Source: Combretum micranthum (taxonomy: Eukaryota > Streptophyta > Magnoliopsida > Myrtales > Combretaceae). From it: 64,000 bases of DNA. The notes beneath the pieces were generated by a model, which was given only the letters and a program-made list of their open reading frames with translations, was not told the DNA's origin and searched no databases. The position numbers were made by a program, and so were the translations under genes. Shown here piece after piece: positions 33,132-44,650 of this stretch (its first letter is position 1; each line of letters begins with the position of its first letter). The stretch covers positions 62,001 to 126,000 of the forward strand of contig JAMXBD010000389.1 of assembly GCA_024138025.1 (NCBI GenBank). The letters run 5' to 3'.

Positions 33132-34171
33132 GGGGGTCTTCTCCTCACTTTCAGAATCATCCAATCCACATTCCAAGTAGCTCTGAAATACACTACAATA
33201 CATAGGTTAGAATTAGCATTTCATAGAGATTTTTTAAGAGATATTGAAGTTTTTCAAAAATTTGCAAGTGAAGCTTAGATATATTGAATTGGTGATATCT
33301 GATCTTTTCCTTTTATGCAATTCATATATCTGAATATTTTGATCATAATGAAATCATTTGTAATTTCTTATCTGATTGTTGAATCATCATCCATGAGTAG
33401 CTAAATCCTTTTTATGGGAAGTTGATGAAGCTTTAAACATGTTAAAATGATCTTTGAAACCATCTTATAAGATAGTTAGAATCATGAAATATTCATATTG
33501 AATTCTAATTTTTCATCATATCTTTGGTGCATAAGAATTCTGATAACTCGGAAGAGAAATTAGGGTTCATATGAATTCATAAATCGAGATTAAATTACAA
33601 TTGCGGAAGCGGTGGAGTTTAATCTAATTTAGAAATTGTCTATGAATATTAATGCAATATTTTATATTGATTTCTCACTAAGGAATTAGGGCATGTTAAT
33701 ATAAAGTATTAGTCAATTATAGAATCGGAAGGTTTATAATTGTAATTTTGATTCCATGAATAATTTATTTAGCGGAAGCTATTGAATTGTTTTTGTGATT
33801 TAAAAGGTTTTTAACTCTGTTTTTAAATCTTTACAATTTCTTATGAATATCCATGAATCTAATTATCATTATAACATGACTTCAAGTTGATAGGCAATAG
33901 TTTAAAGTGAATTATGCTCCTTCCCACATTTTTCTAACATATCACTCTCTTCAAAAGCTCACTGCATTCATAGTAGATACTTAATTAGATAATATCTTAA
34001 TCTAAAAGATCAATTGCCTAGATATTAGTATTAGTTGATAATTGTCTAGTAGTTAATAGATCTTTGTGGGATCGACACTTGACTCATGCTATATTACAAG
34101 ATAAGGCCCAGTACGCTTACTGGATAAGATGCTTTAAAAATTCAATACTAATTATAGCACATCAAGTTTTC

Positions 34172-34189
34172 TGGCGCCATTGCCGGGGA
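34172..34189 (+). other. Athila primer-binding site (tRNA-Asp type)
   Basis: TGGCGCCATTGCCGGGGA differs by one base from the canonical Athila site TGGCGCCGTTGCCGGGGA. Confidence 0.95.
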
Positions 34190-34277
34190 TCTTATTAATA
34201 TTAGACTACCTTCAGCTTTGCTAGTAGTTTAGGTTTAAGTTTAGTTTTAAATTTTTCCTTTTCTCTTTTCAGGTTTT

Positions 34278-35736
34278 ATGCGAAGAAGTAGAAGTTCTGA
34301 ACTTCTACCCTTAGACCCTGAGATTGAAAGAACCTTGCATCAACAGAGAAGAAGGAACCAAAGAAGAGGAGCAATGGCACAAATCAAGGAATCAATGATA
34401 ACAACAACCAGTTGCAACCAGCTGCTGCTCCCGCTCCAAGGGCAATTCGAGACTATACAGTACCTACTGTTCAAGATCCAGCCATAAGAATGCCCACTGT
34501 GGAGGCTAACAACTTTGAGCTTAAACCGTCCCTAATTCAAATGGTTGAGTCACATCAATTTGGAGGATATCCGAATGAGACGCCAGATGAACACCTTGCC
34601 AAATTTCTCCAGTACACCAACACTGTCAAACTTAATGGTGTAAGAAACGAAGTCATCCGACTACAGCTTTTCCCTTTTCTCTTAGGGATAAAGCCTTGGC
34701 ATGGTACAATTCCCAACCTCTAGATTCAATCACTACATGGGATGATCTGACAAAGAAATTTCTGAAGAGATTCTTCCCTCCAGCAAGGACCGCTAGATTA
34801 AGAAATGAGATCTCCAACTTTACTAAATTCCCTGGTGAATCATTATATGATACTTAGGAAAGATTCAAAGAGGCGGTTAGAAAATGTCCACACCACGGTT
34901 TACCCGATAATCTACTGATCGAAATTTTTTACCTCAGTCTTAATGAAGCTTTGAGGTCCTTAGTAGATGCTACATCGGGAGGATCACTGATGAGAAAAAC
35001 ATATGAGGAGGTTAGTGAGATTATTGAAGAATTAGCTTCCGCGGCTCATAATTGGAGTTGTGAAAGAACAAGATCTAAAGTAGCATCTGTGGAAGACAAA
35101 GAAGATATATCACAACTCAAGGCTCAAATGGCAACCCTCATCACTCAAGTAAGTAAACTCACAACTGCAAATTCCTCCAATAAAAAACAAGTGTTTTGTT
35201 GTGAGATTTGCTTAGGTCTACACTCTTCTTTCGAGTGTCTACATGGATCATCATCAAATGATGAGCAGCTCAATTATGTGGGAAATTTCCAAAAGGGTAA
35301 TTTTGGAAACACATATCATCCGAATATGCGGAATCATCCCAATTTGTCATATCGGAATGATGCCAATGTTCTAAAGCCACCACCTGGTTTTCAAGGATAA
35401 GGATATACAAGAAATGCCCCACCTCAACAGCAAATTCAATCCTCCACTAATGCATTACTAAGGGATTTCATTGTCACTACAACAAACTCACTCAACAATT
35501 AGAATGCAATCATTCAAGATTTGCAAGGGAAGCTCCATTAACTTGCACATCAAGTGAGTAATAGACCATCTGGGTCTTTACCAAGCAACACAGAGGAGAA
35601 TCCCAAGTCTGTAAATGCAATCACCTTGAGAAGTGGTAAGGAGATTGCTCCAGTTGAGGAAACTATCAAGGATCAAGAGGAAATTCCACCACAAAACAAC
35701 AAAGGAAAACGAAAGGTGGAGGACACTATTCAATAA
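34278..35736 (+). pseudogene. Athila gag
   Basis: Starts MRRSRSSELLPLDPEIERTL at 34278, shifts frame near 34420, then runs NNFELKPSLIQMVESHQFGG, FLQYTNTVKLNGVRNEVIRL (34500-34665), TTWDDLTKKFLKRFFPPART (34735), and CPHHGLPDNLLIE. All are Athila gag landmarks. A zinc-knuckle remnant (CCEICLGLHSSFEC) lies at 35194 and the tail has the NAITLRSGKEI motif at 35617. Stops are scattered (e.g. at about 34856 and 35398). It is followed by protease in the next frame. Confidence 0.9.
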
Positions 35737-35745
35737 CCACCTGAG

Positions 35746-36315
35746 GTGAAATCATATGTTCCTCCCGTCCCTTTTCTAGGAAGATTAAAGCAGCAAAGAC
35801 TGGATGAGCAATTTTTAAAATTCCTGGATGTTTTCAAAAAGCTGCACATCAATATTCCATTCTTAGAAGTGATTCAAGGAATGCCTTCCTATGCGAAATT
35901 CATCAAAGAGTTGCTATCTAACAAGAGAAAGATTGATGGAAATGTGATACTCACTGGAGAATGTTTCATGATCCTACAGAAACATACACCCAGTCTGCCC
36001 ACTAAACTTCGAGATCAAGGAAGTTTTACTGTTCCTTGCACCATTGGTGATTGTCATTTTGATAAAAGTTTAATTGATTCTGATGCAAGTATCAACTTAA
36101 TGCCTTTATCGGTATTTCAAAAACTAGGACTTGGAGATTGCAAGGAGACACATCTAACTTTGCAACTTGCTGATAGAAGTGTAAAATACCTTAAGGGTAT
36201 TGTGGAAAATGTCCTAGTTAAAGTTGACAAATTCTTTTTCCCTGTGGATTTTGTAGTCTTAGACATGGATGAAGATAGGGAAGTTCCCATGATCTTGGGC
36301 AGACCGTTTTTGTAA
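35746..36315 (+). pseudogene. Athila protease region
   Basis: The 189-residue frame contains PPVPFLGRLKQQRLDEQFLK, MPSYAKFIKELLSNKRK, and the aspartic protease site SLIDSDASINLMPLSVFQKL, where the usual D-L/S-G-A-S reads D-S-D-A-S, so the glycine is lost. It ends with REVPMILGRPFL and a premature stop. The wording is Athila-typical. The change in the active site implies loss of protease activity. Confidence 0.88.
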
Positions 36316-37186
36316 CAGGTAAAGCACTAATTGATGTGGAACAAGGACAGCTTACATTACGGGTGATGGATGAACATGTTACTTTCAATGTCTATGAGGC
36401 AATGAAGAAATTTGATGATACTGATGCCTGTTACACCATCAATACCATTGATGAGTTGGTTTCTAAATCACTTGAGAACAAACCAGTGTGGAGACTATGG
36501 AATCCGTTTTGAGAGACTTGGATAATTGGAGTGATGAAGAGGATGAAGAAACACTGGAAGATGTTCCAATGATCAAAAGCAGATATTATGAAACATTGGG
36601 TACAAATGAGCAAAAGCAAGTTCCATCTTTGATGCAACCACCTACTTTGGAACTTAAACCCCTTAATGATCATCTGAAGTATGCTTTTCTTGGAAGTGGC
36701 GATACTTTGCCAATCATCATTTCATCTGCATTGACAAATGAACAAGAACAACAGTTGATTGAAGTGTTGAAAAAGCACAAAGAAGCAATCGGATGGACCA
36801 TTTCAGACATCAAGGGTATTAGCCCTATGATTTGCACTCACAAAATTCTTGTGGAAGCTGAATGTAAACGTACAGTTCAACCACAAAGGAGACTTAACCA
36901 AACACTTAAAGAGGTTGTCAAAAAAGAAGTTCTGAAGCTGCTTGACGCAGGTATTATCTATCCTATCTGTGATAGTAAATGGGTTAGTCCAGTTCAGGTA
37001 GTGCCAAAGAAAGGTGGTATGACTGTAGTGAAAAATGAGCACAATGAATTGATTCCTACTCGTACTGTGACTGGGTGGAGAGTATGTATTGATTATAGGA
37101 AATTGAATGATGCCACTCGAAAGGATCACTTTCCCCTTCCCTTCATTGATCAAATGTTGGAGAAACTTGCAGGGCATGACTATTAT
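36316..37186 (+). pseudogene. Athila reverse transcriptase, N-terminal part
   Basis: Frame 36488-37186 carries the LKPLNDHLKYAFLG linker, EVLKKHKEAIGWTISDIKGI, CTHKILVEAECKRTVQPQRR, GIIYPICDSKWVSPVQVVPK, GWRVCIDYRKLNDATRKDHF and FIDQMLEKLAGHDYY. It is cut at 37186 by the solo LTR-A; the domain resumes at 40712 with CFLDRYSGYNQISIA. Confidence 0.92.
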
Positions 37187-37815
37187 TGTAAGCCCCTAGA
37201 TTTTTCGATAATATTAGTAAACCCTAAGAACCGGAAGTTGGAACGAAACCCTAAAATTAACCTAGTTCTATGTTTAGTCTAGTGAATCTAGATCCGGCAA
37301 TCCCGTATTCTTAAACCCTAGAAAACGAAATTGAAATAATTGTGGATTATGGTTCGTAATAATATAGGGAAGCCTAAAAATATCAGATTTGAATTTTTCT
37401 AGTGTCCTTCGGATCCGATCGGGATCAGTTTCAAAACCGTGCCCCAGAGCACCGGATAGCAAAAATATTCCGACAACACCAATAATTCATAAAAATTAAG
37501 GTTTTCAAAAATTAGTTTTAGAATTTTTCGGTACTAAAAATAACAGATATAGGACTTTTACGCGTATTTTCTTTACTACCGGTATTTTAATTGTCTAGTC
37601 TACTATTCATAGTACTTTTCTACTATTCATTACTATTCACCTTTTTCTACTTTTTCTATACTCTATTCTTACACTCTACCATACCTATATCTTACAAGTT
37701 ACCTTCCCCATACAACTTTAGTCACATCACACTTTACACATTACTTCTTTAATCACATCAATTTATTTTCTTTTTCAAATTATTTAATTACATCTAATTT
37801 CCACTCCCAAAAATC

Positions 37816-37823
37816 TATAAATA
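37816..37823 (+). promoter_or_regulatory. TATA box of LTR-A
   Basis: CTATAAATACCCCCTTCC context; the same box is at 45358-45365 in LTR-B and inverted at 56622-56629 in LTR-C. Confidence 0.7.
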
Positions 37824-39546
37824 CCCCCTTCCTCTTCCATTCTTTCACACAACAATATTCATACCAAAACTCTCCCAAAATCACTTCATAAAATCTCTCT
37901 CCCAACATCTCTCTTAAGTTCTCTCTTTTCCTTAGAAAACTCATTTCCACATAATACTACAACCCATTCTTTTCTTCTTCAACCAACACATAAACTTTAG
38001 GTAAAACTTCTCTTATATACTCATCATGTTCATATAACTTAACATGAGTTTAGTGTATGTTTCTTAGGCTCATTGAGTTAAAGAAGCAACAATTTATTCA
38101 TATTTTGTTTTTGTTCATGTTCTTATTTTCTTTATGTTACTATTATGTTGATATTGTTACTATAAGTATTATAGATATATATATATATATATTATGTATA
38201 AATATTTATTTAGAGCATATAAGCTCACTTGTTATTTATTTATTTTCAAGTCTTGCAATTTATTTATTTACTTGTTTTATGCAAATATTAAGACTAGTCT
38301 TTCTAGCCTTAGACTTGTCCATATCAAGTCAAAATAATTTTATTTCTTTGCTTTTCTTTCTTTGAGGACTAGTCTATTCTTAGTCCCGGGATACCTTGAT
38401 GAAGCTAAGGTTCCAATACTTGACTTTACTTTTATGCTCTTATATATTTTGTTTATCTTATTATGTTGTTTTTATTTTATCCTCATTCATACATGAATAT
38501 GTGATATTGTCTCAACCATAATGAAAATGAGCTTCCTTTAGTAATAGAAAGTAAGAACCCTCCTCAAAAATAAATTTTATCACCTAAGAAATTATTTTTC
38601 CATAAAGACTTAAAGTTTTGTCTTAACAAATATTTTTCTAAAACTAGACAAGTTTAGCTCAAGTTTTAGTAATAACACTATATGAGATTTTATCAAGAAA
38701 TACATAAAATTATTACAAACTCTTCTTTCAAACAAATAAAATAAGAAAGTTTCTTTAAACATTCCTTACTCAACCAAAAGTTTTCTTAAACACATTTATC
38801 AAAATTTTCTACCAACATTTTAAATACTAAAGTCTAGAAAAGTTTTCAAAAATTTACTTATAAAGACCATTTCTTTAAAGTGGATCTAAGAAAAGCTATA
38901 GGACATATACCCATGAAGTATTTAGAAAAACTATGTTTTCCAAAACATTAGAAATAAAGTAGTAGGAATTTAAAAAGATTAAAATTAATTTTATTTAAGA
39001 AAAAGAATTAAAAGAAGGAGATGCTCACTTTTAGTAAAATAAGAAATTTCTTAACAAAACTAAATTTTTTACAAAACTTATTTTTTTACAAAACTTAAGC
39101 TTATCACACTTTCAAAACTATTGTACCACAAGAACATTGTTGAGACAACACCACCAAATTCATGCATATGGTTTGAGTATATATGTATTCAAGGGATTTT
39201 CTTTCAACCATATAATATATCTATATTTTTGTACAAAAGCCCTTGAGTGAAGTAAAGTTTGAAAACTCTAGTTTTGAAGTTTGGAAAATTCGTGTCAAAT
39301 CTGTACGCTGCTATTCCGAGACCTAAATAACTTCTTCTGATAAAAATAACCTTAGAAAGATAGATCTTTCCGAGTAGGTAGAAATCGGTATATAATATGC
39401 GAAATTCCGAGTTAAAATGAGCAAGTTATGGCCATTTTAAATTGGAATTCCATTCATACGATTTTTGACGAATTCAATAAGATCGAATTATAGAGTTCGA
39501 TAGATCGTGGATGAAATACTCATGTCGGGTATTTCTTTTGGTTTAG

Positions 39547-39612
39547 GTGTCGAGACGAAGATCTTCCCTTCCCAGAGGATTACTTCGACTCCTAGAAGAA
39601 AGCTATGGACGA
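39547..39612 (+). other. Mini-exon-like cassette in LTR-A (second at 40319-40357)
   Basis: TTTTGGTTTAG precedes 66 bases ending ACGA|GTGAGT. One frame reads DEDLPFPEDYFDS then stop. The second cassette (39 bases) lies between CTTGCAG and CCGG|GTAGAATC. With the TATA box and the donor at 38001 this predicts a leader exon of about 155 bases followed by introns of about 1.5 kb and 0.7 kb. Confidence 0.5.
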
Positions 39613-40706
39613 GTGAGTTTCCTTTACGCTTATGTATTCGCGCATGTGCTTGTAGAATAGAGCACTAGATGTTAGGAAAAGATAAAATTGATATGCATGT
39701 GGGATATCATGGGAATTATGTATGTGATTCGTTGTGTGCGATCAATGGACAATAAAGTATATCGGAACCCGATTTGTGAGATTTAAATTCTCCATGTATG
39801 TATTTGTTATGTGTGCGAATATTGTTTGATCGCTTTAAAAATTTAATGTCATATCGGAATCCCCATATAATAAATTGCTCATGCATATCACTTAGAATAT
39901 CATTTCGAAATTTTGCTACTACTCCTCAGCGTGGACCGGAAAGGTAAGCTGCCTTGCTACAATCTTGAGAGTTAGGACGTTCGGGGAATACGGTCTCAAG
40001 TGTAGCCGAGCCGGATCGATCGCTTTGGGTAAGGAAAGCCCGAGGACTAGTAGTACGGTTCGTTGGAACCCCAAGACGCGCGCAACTTTCAGAAGGTCGT
40101 TCGGGACCTAGTTCAAAGCATTCCCTAACCTCCGATGGAGGGGTAAATCCATCAAACATACGAAACCGGATAGTCGTATGTAATGTTTGATCATATGGTT
40201 ATTGCATTCATATGCTTGATTAATAAACTTGGTTGATTGTTTGTTATGAGTACTTTGCGTAAGGAATATCTCACTAAGCTAGTAATGCTTATACTCCTAC
40301 AGACTTTTGACCTTGCAGGTTTATCTTTTTGCACCCGAGACCATCTTGACCACCCGGGTAGAATCTTTATTTTGGGAAGCTTTTGAGGAATTCTATTTCA
40401 TATATTAGAGTAGATTTCTTATAAAACTTCTAGCTTTTTTTGCTTATCTTAGCAAGACCATGATTATTGAAATTATCGGGGGAATGCCCTTAGAAGTTGT
40501 AAGACTTTTATTTCAATGAAATATATATTAATGTTATTTTGCATGTTCCCTGCAATGTCTTAAAATGCATTACTCCACCGTCTCCCTTTATTGTGAATGT
40601 ACGCCTTGTACCGATATGAAAGCTTTCAGTGACTGAGGTAGTCATTCTTAAGTTTTAATATTGCGTACGGCGGGCTGTCACGTTTAGGGTACCCCTGGGG
40701 CTGACA

Positions 40707-43026
40707 ATTATTGTTTCTTGATAGATATTCTGGATACAATCAAATTTCTATTGCACACGATGATCAAAGAAAACAACATTTACTTGTCCCTATGGCACTT
40801 TTGCCTTTAGGAGGATGCCCTTTGGACTTTGCAATGCACGTGCTACATTTCAAGGTTATGATGGCTATATTCTCTGATATGCTTGAAATTTCATGAAATC
40901 TTTATGATGATTTTCAATCTTGGAAATCATTTGATCTTTGTCTGGAGAATTTAGCCTCGTTCTACAAAGATGCAAAGATACCAATCTGATCTTGAATTAG
41001 GAAAAAATGCCACTTCATGTAAGAAAGATAGTATAGGTCACAAAATCTTTGCGAGAGGAATTGAATATAAAGCCAAAGTAGATCATTGAGAAATTACCAC
41101 CACCCACGAATGTTAAAGGGGTCAGAAGTTTTCTCGGACATGCTGGCTTCTATAGACGATTTATCAAGGACTTCTCCAAGATTTCTAAACCTCTTTGCAA
41201 CCTTCTGGAAAAAGATGCTGTTCAGTTTTGATGACAAAAATGTTTGCAGGCATTCATATTCATTAAAGGAAAAGCTCATTCTACACCAGTAATCATTGCA
41301 CCAGACGGAGCTTCCTTTTGAACTCATTGTGATGCCACGAATTTGCGGTCGAGCGGTACTTGGTCAGAGACGAAGGAACTTTCATGTTATAACTATGCAA
41401 GTAGAACACTAAATAGGTCCAAAAAATTATGCCACTACTAAAAAAGCTTTTAGCCGTTATCTTTGCGTATGAAAATTTAGTCTTATCTGATAGGTTCTAA
41501 TGATAGTATATAAACTGACCATCAGCTCTTAAGTACTTGTTTGCTAAAGATATGCAAAACCTATTGATTAGATTATTACTACTGCAAGAATTTGATCTTG
41601 AAATTAAAGATAAAAGGAACTGAGAATGTAATTGCTGATCATTTTCTAGACTTGAATCTGATAGTTTAGACATTCCCATTAATGAAAAGTTCCCTGATGA
41701 ACAATTACATGCAGTAGAGATCCTAATTTGCCATGGTATGCTGATTATTGATTTTGGTAGTAAGATTACCCATATGGTTTGTCTTATCCTCAAAAGAAAA
41801 AGTTTTTGCATGATGTAAAACAATATTATTGGGATAAACCATATCTGTTTAGAAAATGTGCTGACCAAATAATTAAAGATGTTACCTGAATCTGATCAGC
41901 TGAGCATCTTAGAACACTTCATTCAAGAGAAGCAGGGGACACTTTGTTCAAAACTACAGCTAAAGTATTATCATCTGGATTTTATTGACCTAACTTATTT
42001 CGTGACTGCAGGAACTTCATTATTCATGTGCTCAATATCAAAAGATAGGTAACATTTCTAAACGGCATGAATTACCACAAAACAATATTCTGGTAATTGA
42101 CTTTTTATGTTTGGGGATTGACTTAATGGGTCCTTTTCCCTCATCTTTTTCAATAAATATATACTTGTGCATTTTACGTTTCAAAATGGGTTGAAGCTGT
42201 TGCTTACAACAAACGATGCCCGAGTAGTTTTAAATTTTTGAAAAAGAACATTTTATACCAGATTTAGGGTGCCCAGAACTATAATTAGTGATGGGGGGTC
42301 TCATTTTCGTAACAAGCAATTTGAAAACTTTTAGCAAAATATTGTTTACACATAAAGTGCTACCCCCTATCACCACAAACTAGGCAAGTTGAAGTTTCAA
42401 CAGGGAGATAAAAAATTTTGAAAAAACTGTTAATGCATTAAGAAAATTGGTCTTCAAATTAGATGATATTATGGGCTTATAGGACCTTTTTAAAACCCCT
42501 ATTGGAAGGCCCCATATATGCTTTTTTGTAAATCATGTCATCTTCCTATAGAACTTGAGCATAAGGCATATTGGGCCATAAAATTTCTTAACTTGATGAA
42601 AAAGCTGCAGTAAAAACAGATTGCATTCAATTGAATCAGTTGGAAGAATGGATGAATAAGGCATTTGAAAGTGCTCGTATCATAAGGAACGAGCAAAGAA
42701 ATGGCATGATAGAAACCTCATCAACGAGAATTTTTGCCTGGAACAAAAAGTTTTACTTTACAATTCTTGTTTGAAGTTATTTCTAGAAAATTACGGTCAA
42801 GATAGTCGGGACCGTTGAGATTGCAAGAGTTTTTCCATATGGCACGGTAGAATTAAAACTGAAGATGATCGAACTTTTAAAGTGAATGGCAAACTGCTCA
42901 AACATTATTTGAGGGGAAAATCTGACAATACTACTACGTCATGAATCTCAAAGAACCAAATCAGATCAGGAAAGTCGGGCTAAGCGACTTTAAACAAGCG
43001 CTTCTTTGGGAGGCTACCCATGTCTA
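40707..43026 (+). pseudogene. Athila RT C-terminus, RNase H and integrase
   Basis: Resumes CFLDRYSGYNQISIAHDDQR (40712), the degraded MDD box region (SDMLEIS*NLYDDFQSW, 40875), [20 protein letters not shown] (41120), RNase H remnants (41290-41560), integrase remnants (41900-42700), and the typical Athila pol terminus LSDFKQALLWEATHV near 42980-43026. It is riddled with stops and indels, more than the gag and protease part. Confidence 0.85.
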
Positions 43027-43119
43027 ATTTTAAAATAGTTTTATTTGTTTTGTTTTTACTAACTTAGTTATTATGTGGTGATATTTGATATATTAAAAAA
43101 ATGAGGAAAACACGAAAGC

Positions 43120-43530
43120 CCTCTAGGCTGCCACCTAGCAAGCTGAAAAAACAAGAAAAGCCGGTTCAATGCCGCCAGCTTTTGGCCGGCGTAAATCTCA
43201 GTGCAGGAGTAGGTGAGCACCGGAAAAGAAGCCACAATGGAGAGGTAAAACCGCCGCTTATGTGCCGCCGTTTGAAATATCATTTACATAGGTAAGGGTA
43301 AGGTGAACGCCGCCGCTTAGTGCCACGTATGTTCAAGGTTTTTGGGATTTTTGAGAATTCCCGATCAAAGCCGGCAATGGATTATAAGCCCCAGCTTTGA
43401 GCCGGCGTATCCACTTAAGCGCCCAGTGTAAATGGTAAGCTACCAGCCTGATGCTCTCTGTATGAAATTTTTTGTTTACACTGGCTATAAGCCACCGCTT
43501 ACACGGCAGAAGTACCCGGCGTAGGGTCTG
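43120..43530 (+). repeat. GCCGGC motif array in the Athila 3' region
   Basis: Copies such as GCCGCCAGCTTTTGGCCGGC (43171), GCCGGCAATGG, GAGCCGGCGTATCC and CCGGCGTAGGG recur upstream of a CT-rich leader-like segment (43558-43625), the same order as in the U3 of the 5' LTR. It may be an internal promoter for the downstream frame or a 3' LTR-derived segment. Confidence 0.6.
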
Positions 43531-44364
43531 CAAATTGCTTTTTAAAACAGGTACGAATCCTCTCTCCCACTTCTCATTTCTCTCATACTCACTCTCTCTT
43601 ATACTCTCACTCAACAAATCCGTAGCTCATTCCCACATCTCATTGCGTTGAATCCATCTTCCAAGTAAGTAAATTCAAAGATCCTTGCTCTTAATCCTCT
43701 GTTCAAATCTATTACATTGCATTGTTTATATGAAATCTGTCAATTTGGGATGGATGACTGTCATTGATATAGATTTATGCTCTTCGTGAAATTGATTGCT
43801 TGGATGATGTTAATGATCTGTTGAAAGTGGATTTCATCATATATTGTTTTTGCAAGCGGTGAGGTGTTGATTCATGATACTGCTAGATTGGAAAATTAGG
43901 GTTCTTGAGCTTATGAAATTTCGAATTTGGGGTTTTTGGAAATTGATGTTACAGCTGCTGGATTAGAAAATTTTGATATTAGTTAGTGGCTTAAATTCTT
44001 GCATTATGCTCAAATTTGCTCGAAAATTTGCTCGAATTGAACTTGGAATTTAGAATTGTGCTCAATTTTGATAAAAATTTCAGTATGAAAATGTTTTTGG
44101 ACTTGTAATGAAGAAATTTTGAAAAACATTTTTATTTGAAATTTTTGAAATTCCAATGTTCAATTCTGAGCTGGCAAGCCTAAGCTGCCAGCTTTCATAT
44201 TGTTTTGCAAGTGTAAATGCTCCATTCAATTTCATGATCAATAGCTGCACTAGTTATATGCCTTGATATCAAAATTGTTCAAAATCATGTTTTAGGCATA
44301 AATTAGAATTTCATTGAAATTGTGCATTCCTTAATTCTAAATTGGGTTCAAATTATTTGTAGGA

Positions 44365-44650
44365 ATGGCTCCAAGACAAAAGCGACAAAGACCACTGACG
44401 CCTCTACATCGGGTTCACAGAACCAAAATCTGCTATCTAGTCAGCAGTACGTGAAGGATAGGAAGAAGAGGCTCGTAAAGATGGATTTCTTAAATACCCA
44501 GTATTTAGACTGATGCCTGCTGGATGAATTTGGGATCATTGACCAGATTAGAGAGTTGTCCAGGATCCAGCTTGGATCCGACTATTTGATTTTCGGGAGC
44601 CGGCATACAAGAACTTGACGATTGAGTTCTTGTCTACTCTGAAGAACATC
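44365..44650 (+). pseudogene. Athila 3' frame (ATHILA ORF1-like), truncated
   Basis: MAPRQKRQRPLT at 44365, then after a shift STSGSQNQNLLSS, KMDFLNTQYLD*CLLDEFGI, IDQIRELSRIQLGSDYLIF and KNLTIEFLSTLKNI. The FL--R-LD--LL-ELGI---L--L/Y--LT-EFLSTL pattern resembles the plant 'Athila ORF1' domain. It is cut at 44650 by insertion of element B. Confidence 0.6.

Larger units (their letters stand above)
32481..34164 (+). mobile_element. 5' LTR of the Athila element
   Basis: Runs from TGTTTTGATTAAATTTTATG to ...TTATAGCACATCA, 1684 bp, seven bases before the primer-binding site. U3 has a dense array of GCCGGC-type motifs (32570-33070) followed by the TATA box TATAAATA at 33124-33131, giving transcription start near 33155. 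U5 ends GGGATCGACACTTGACTC..., the Athila style. Confidence 0.85.
37187..40706 (+). mobile_element. Solo LTR-A (chromovirus-type, 3520 bp)
   Basis: From TGTAAGCCCC to ...GGGGCTGACA, flanked by perfect ATTAT duplications (37182-37186 and 40707-40711). Excising it restores the RT sequence GHDYYCFLDRYSGYNQ. Near full-length match to LTR-B at 44651-48173. TATA box TATAAATA at 37816-37823 and a candidate leader donor TTTAG|GTAAAAC at 38000/38001. Confidence 0.95.

Noticed and set aside
36803..37177. 124-residue minus-strand frame
   Set aside because: Shadow of the Athila reverse transcriptase on the other strand.
38057..38365. Phe/Leu/Ile-rich frame repeated at 45598-45963 and inverted at 55881-56341
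   Set aside because: A hydrophobic translation of T-rich LTR intron-like sequence; repeated because the LTRs are related, and with no sequence constraint visible between copies.
39926..40159. Minus-strand frame (MFDGFTPPSEVRECFELG) also present at 47442-47672
   Set aside because: It occurs in two copies because LTR-A and LTR-B are near-identical; it is not open in LTR-C and lies antisense within the LTR.
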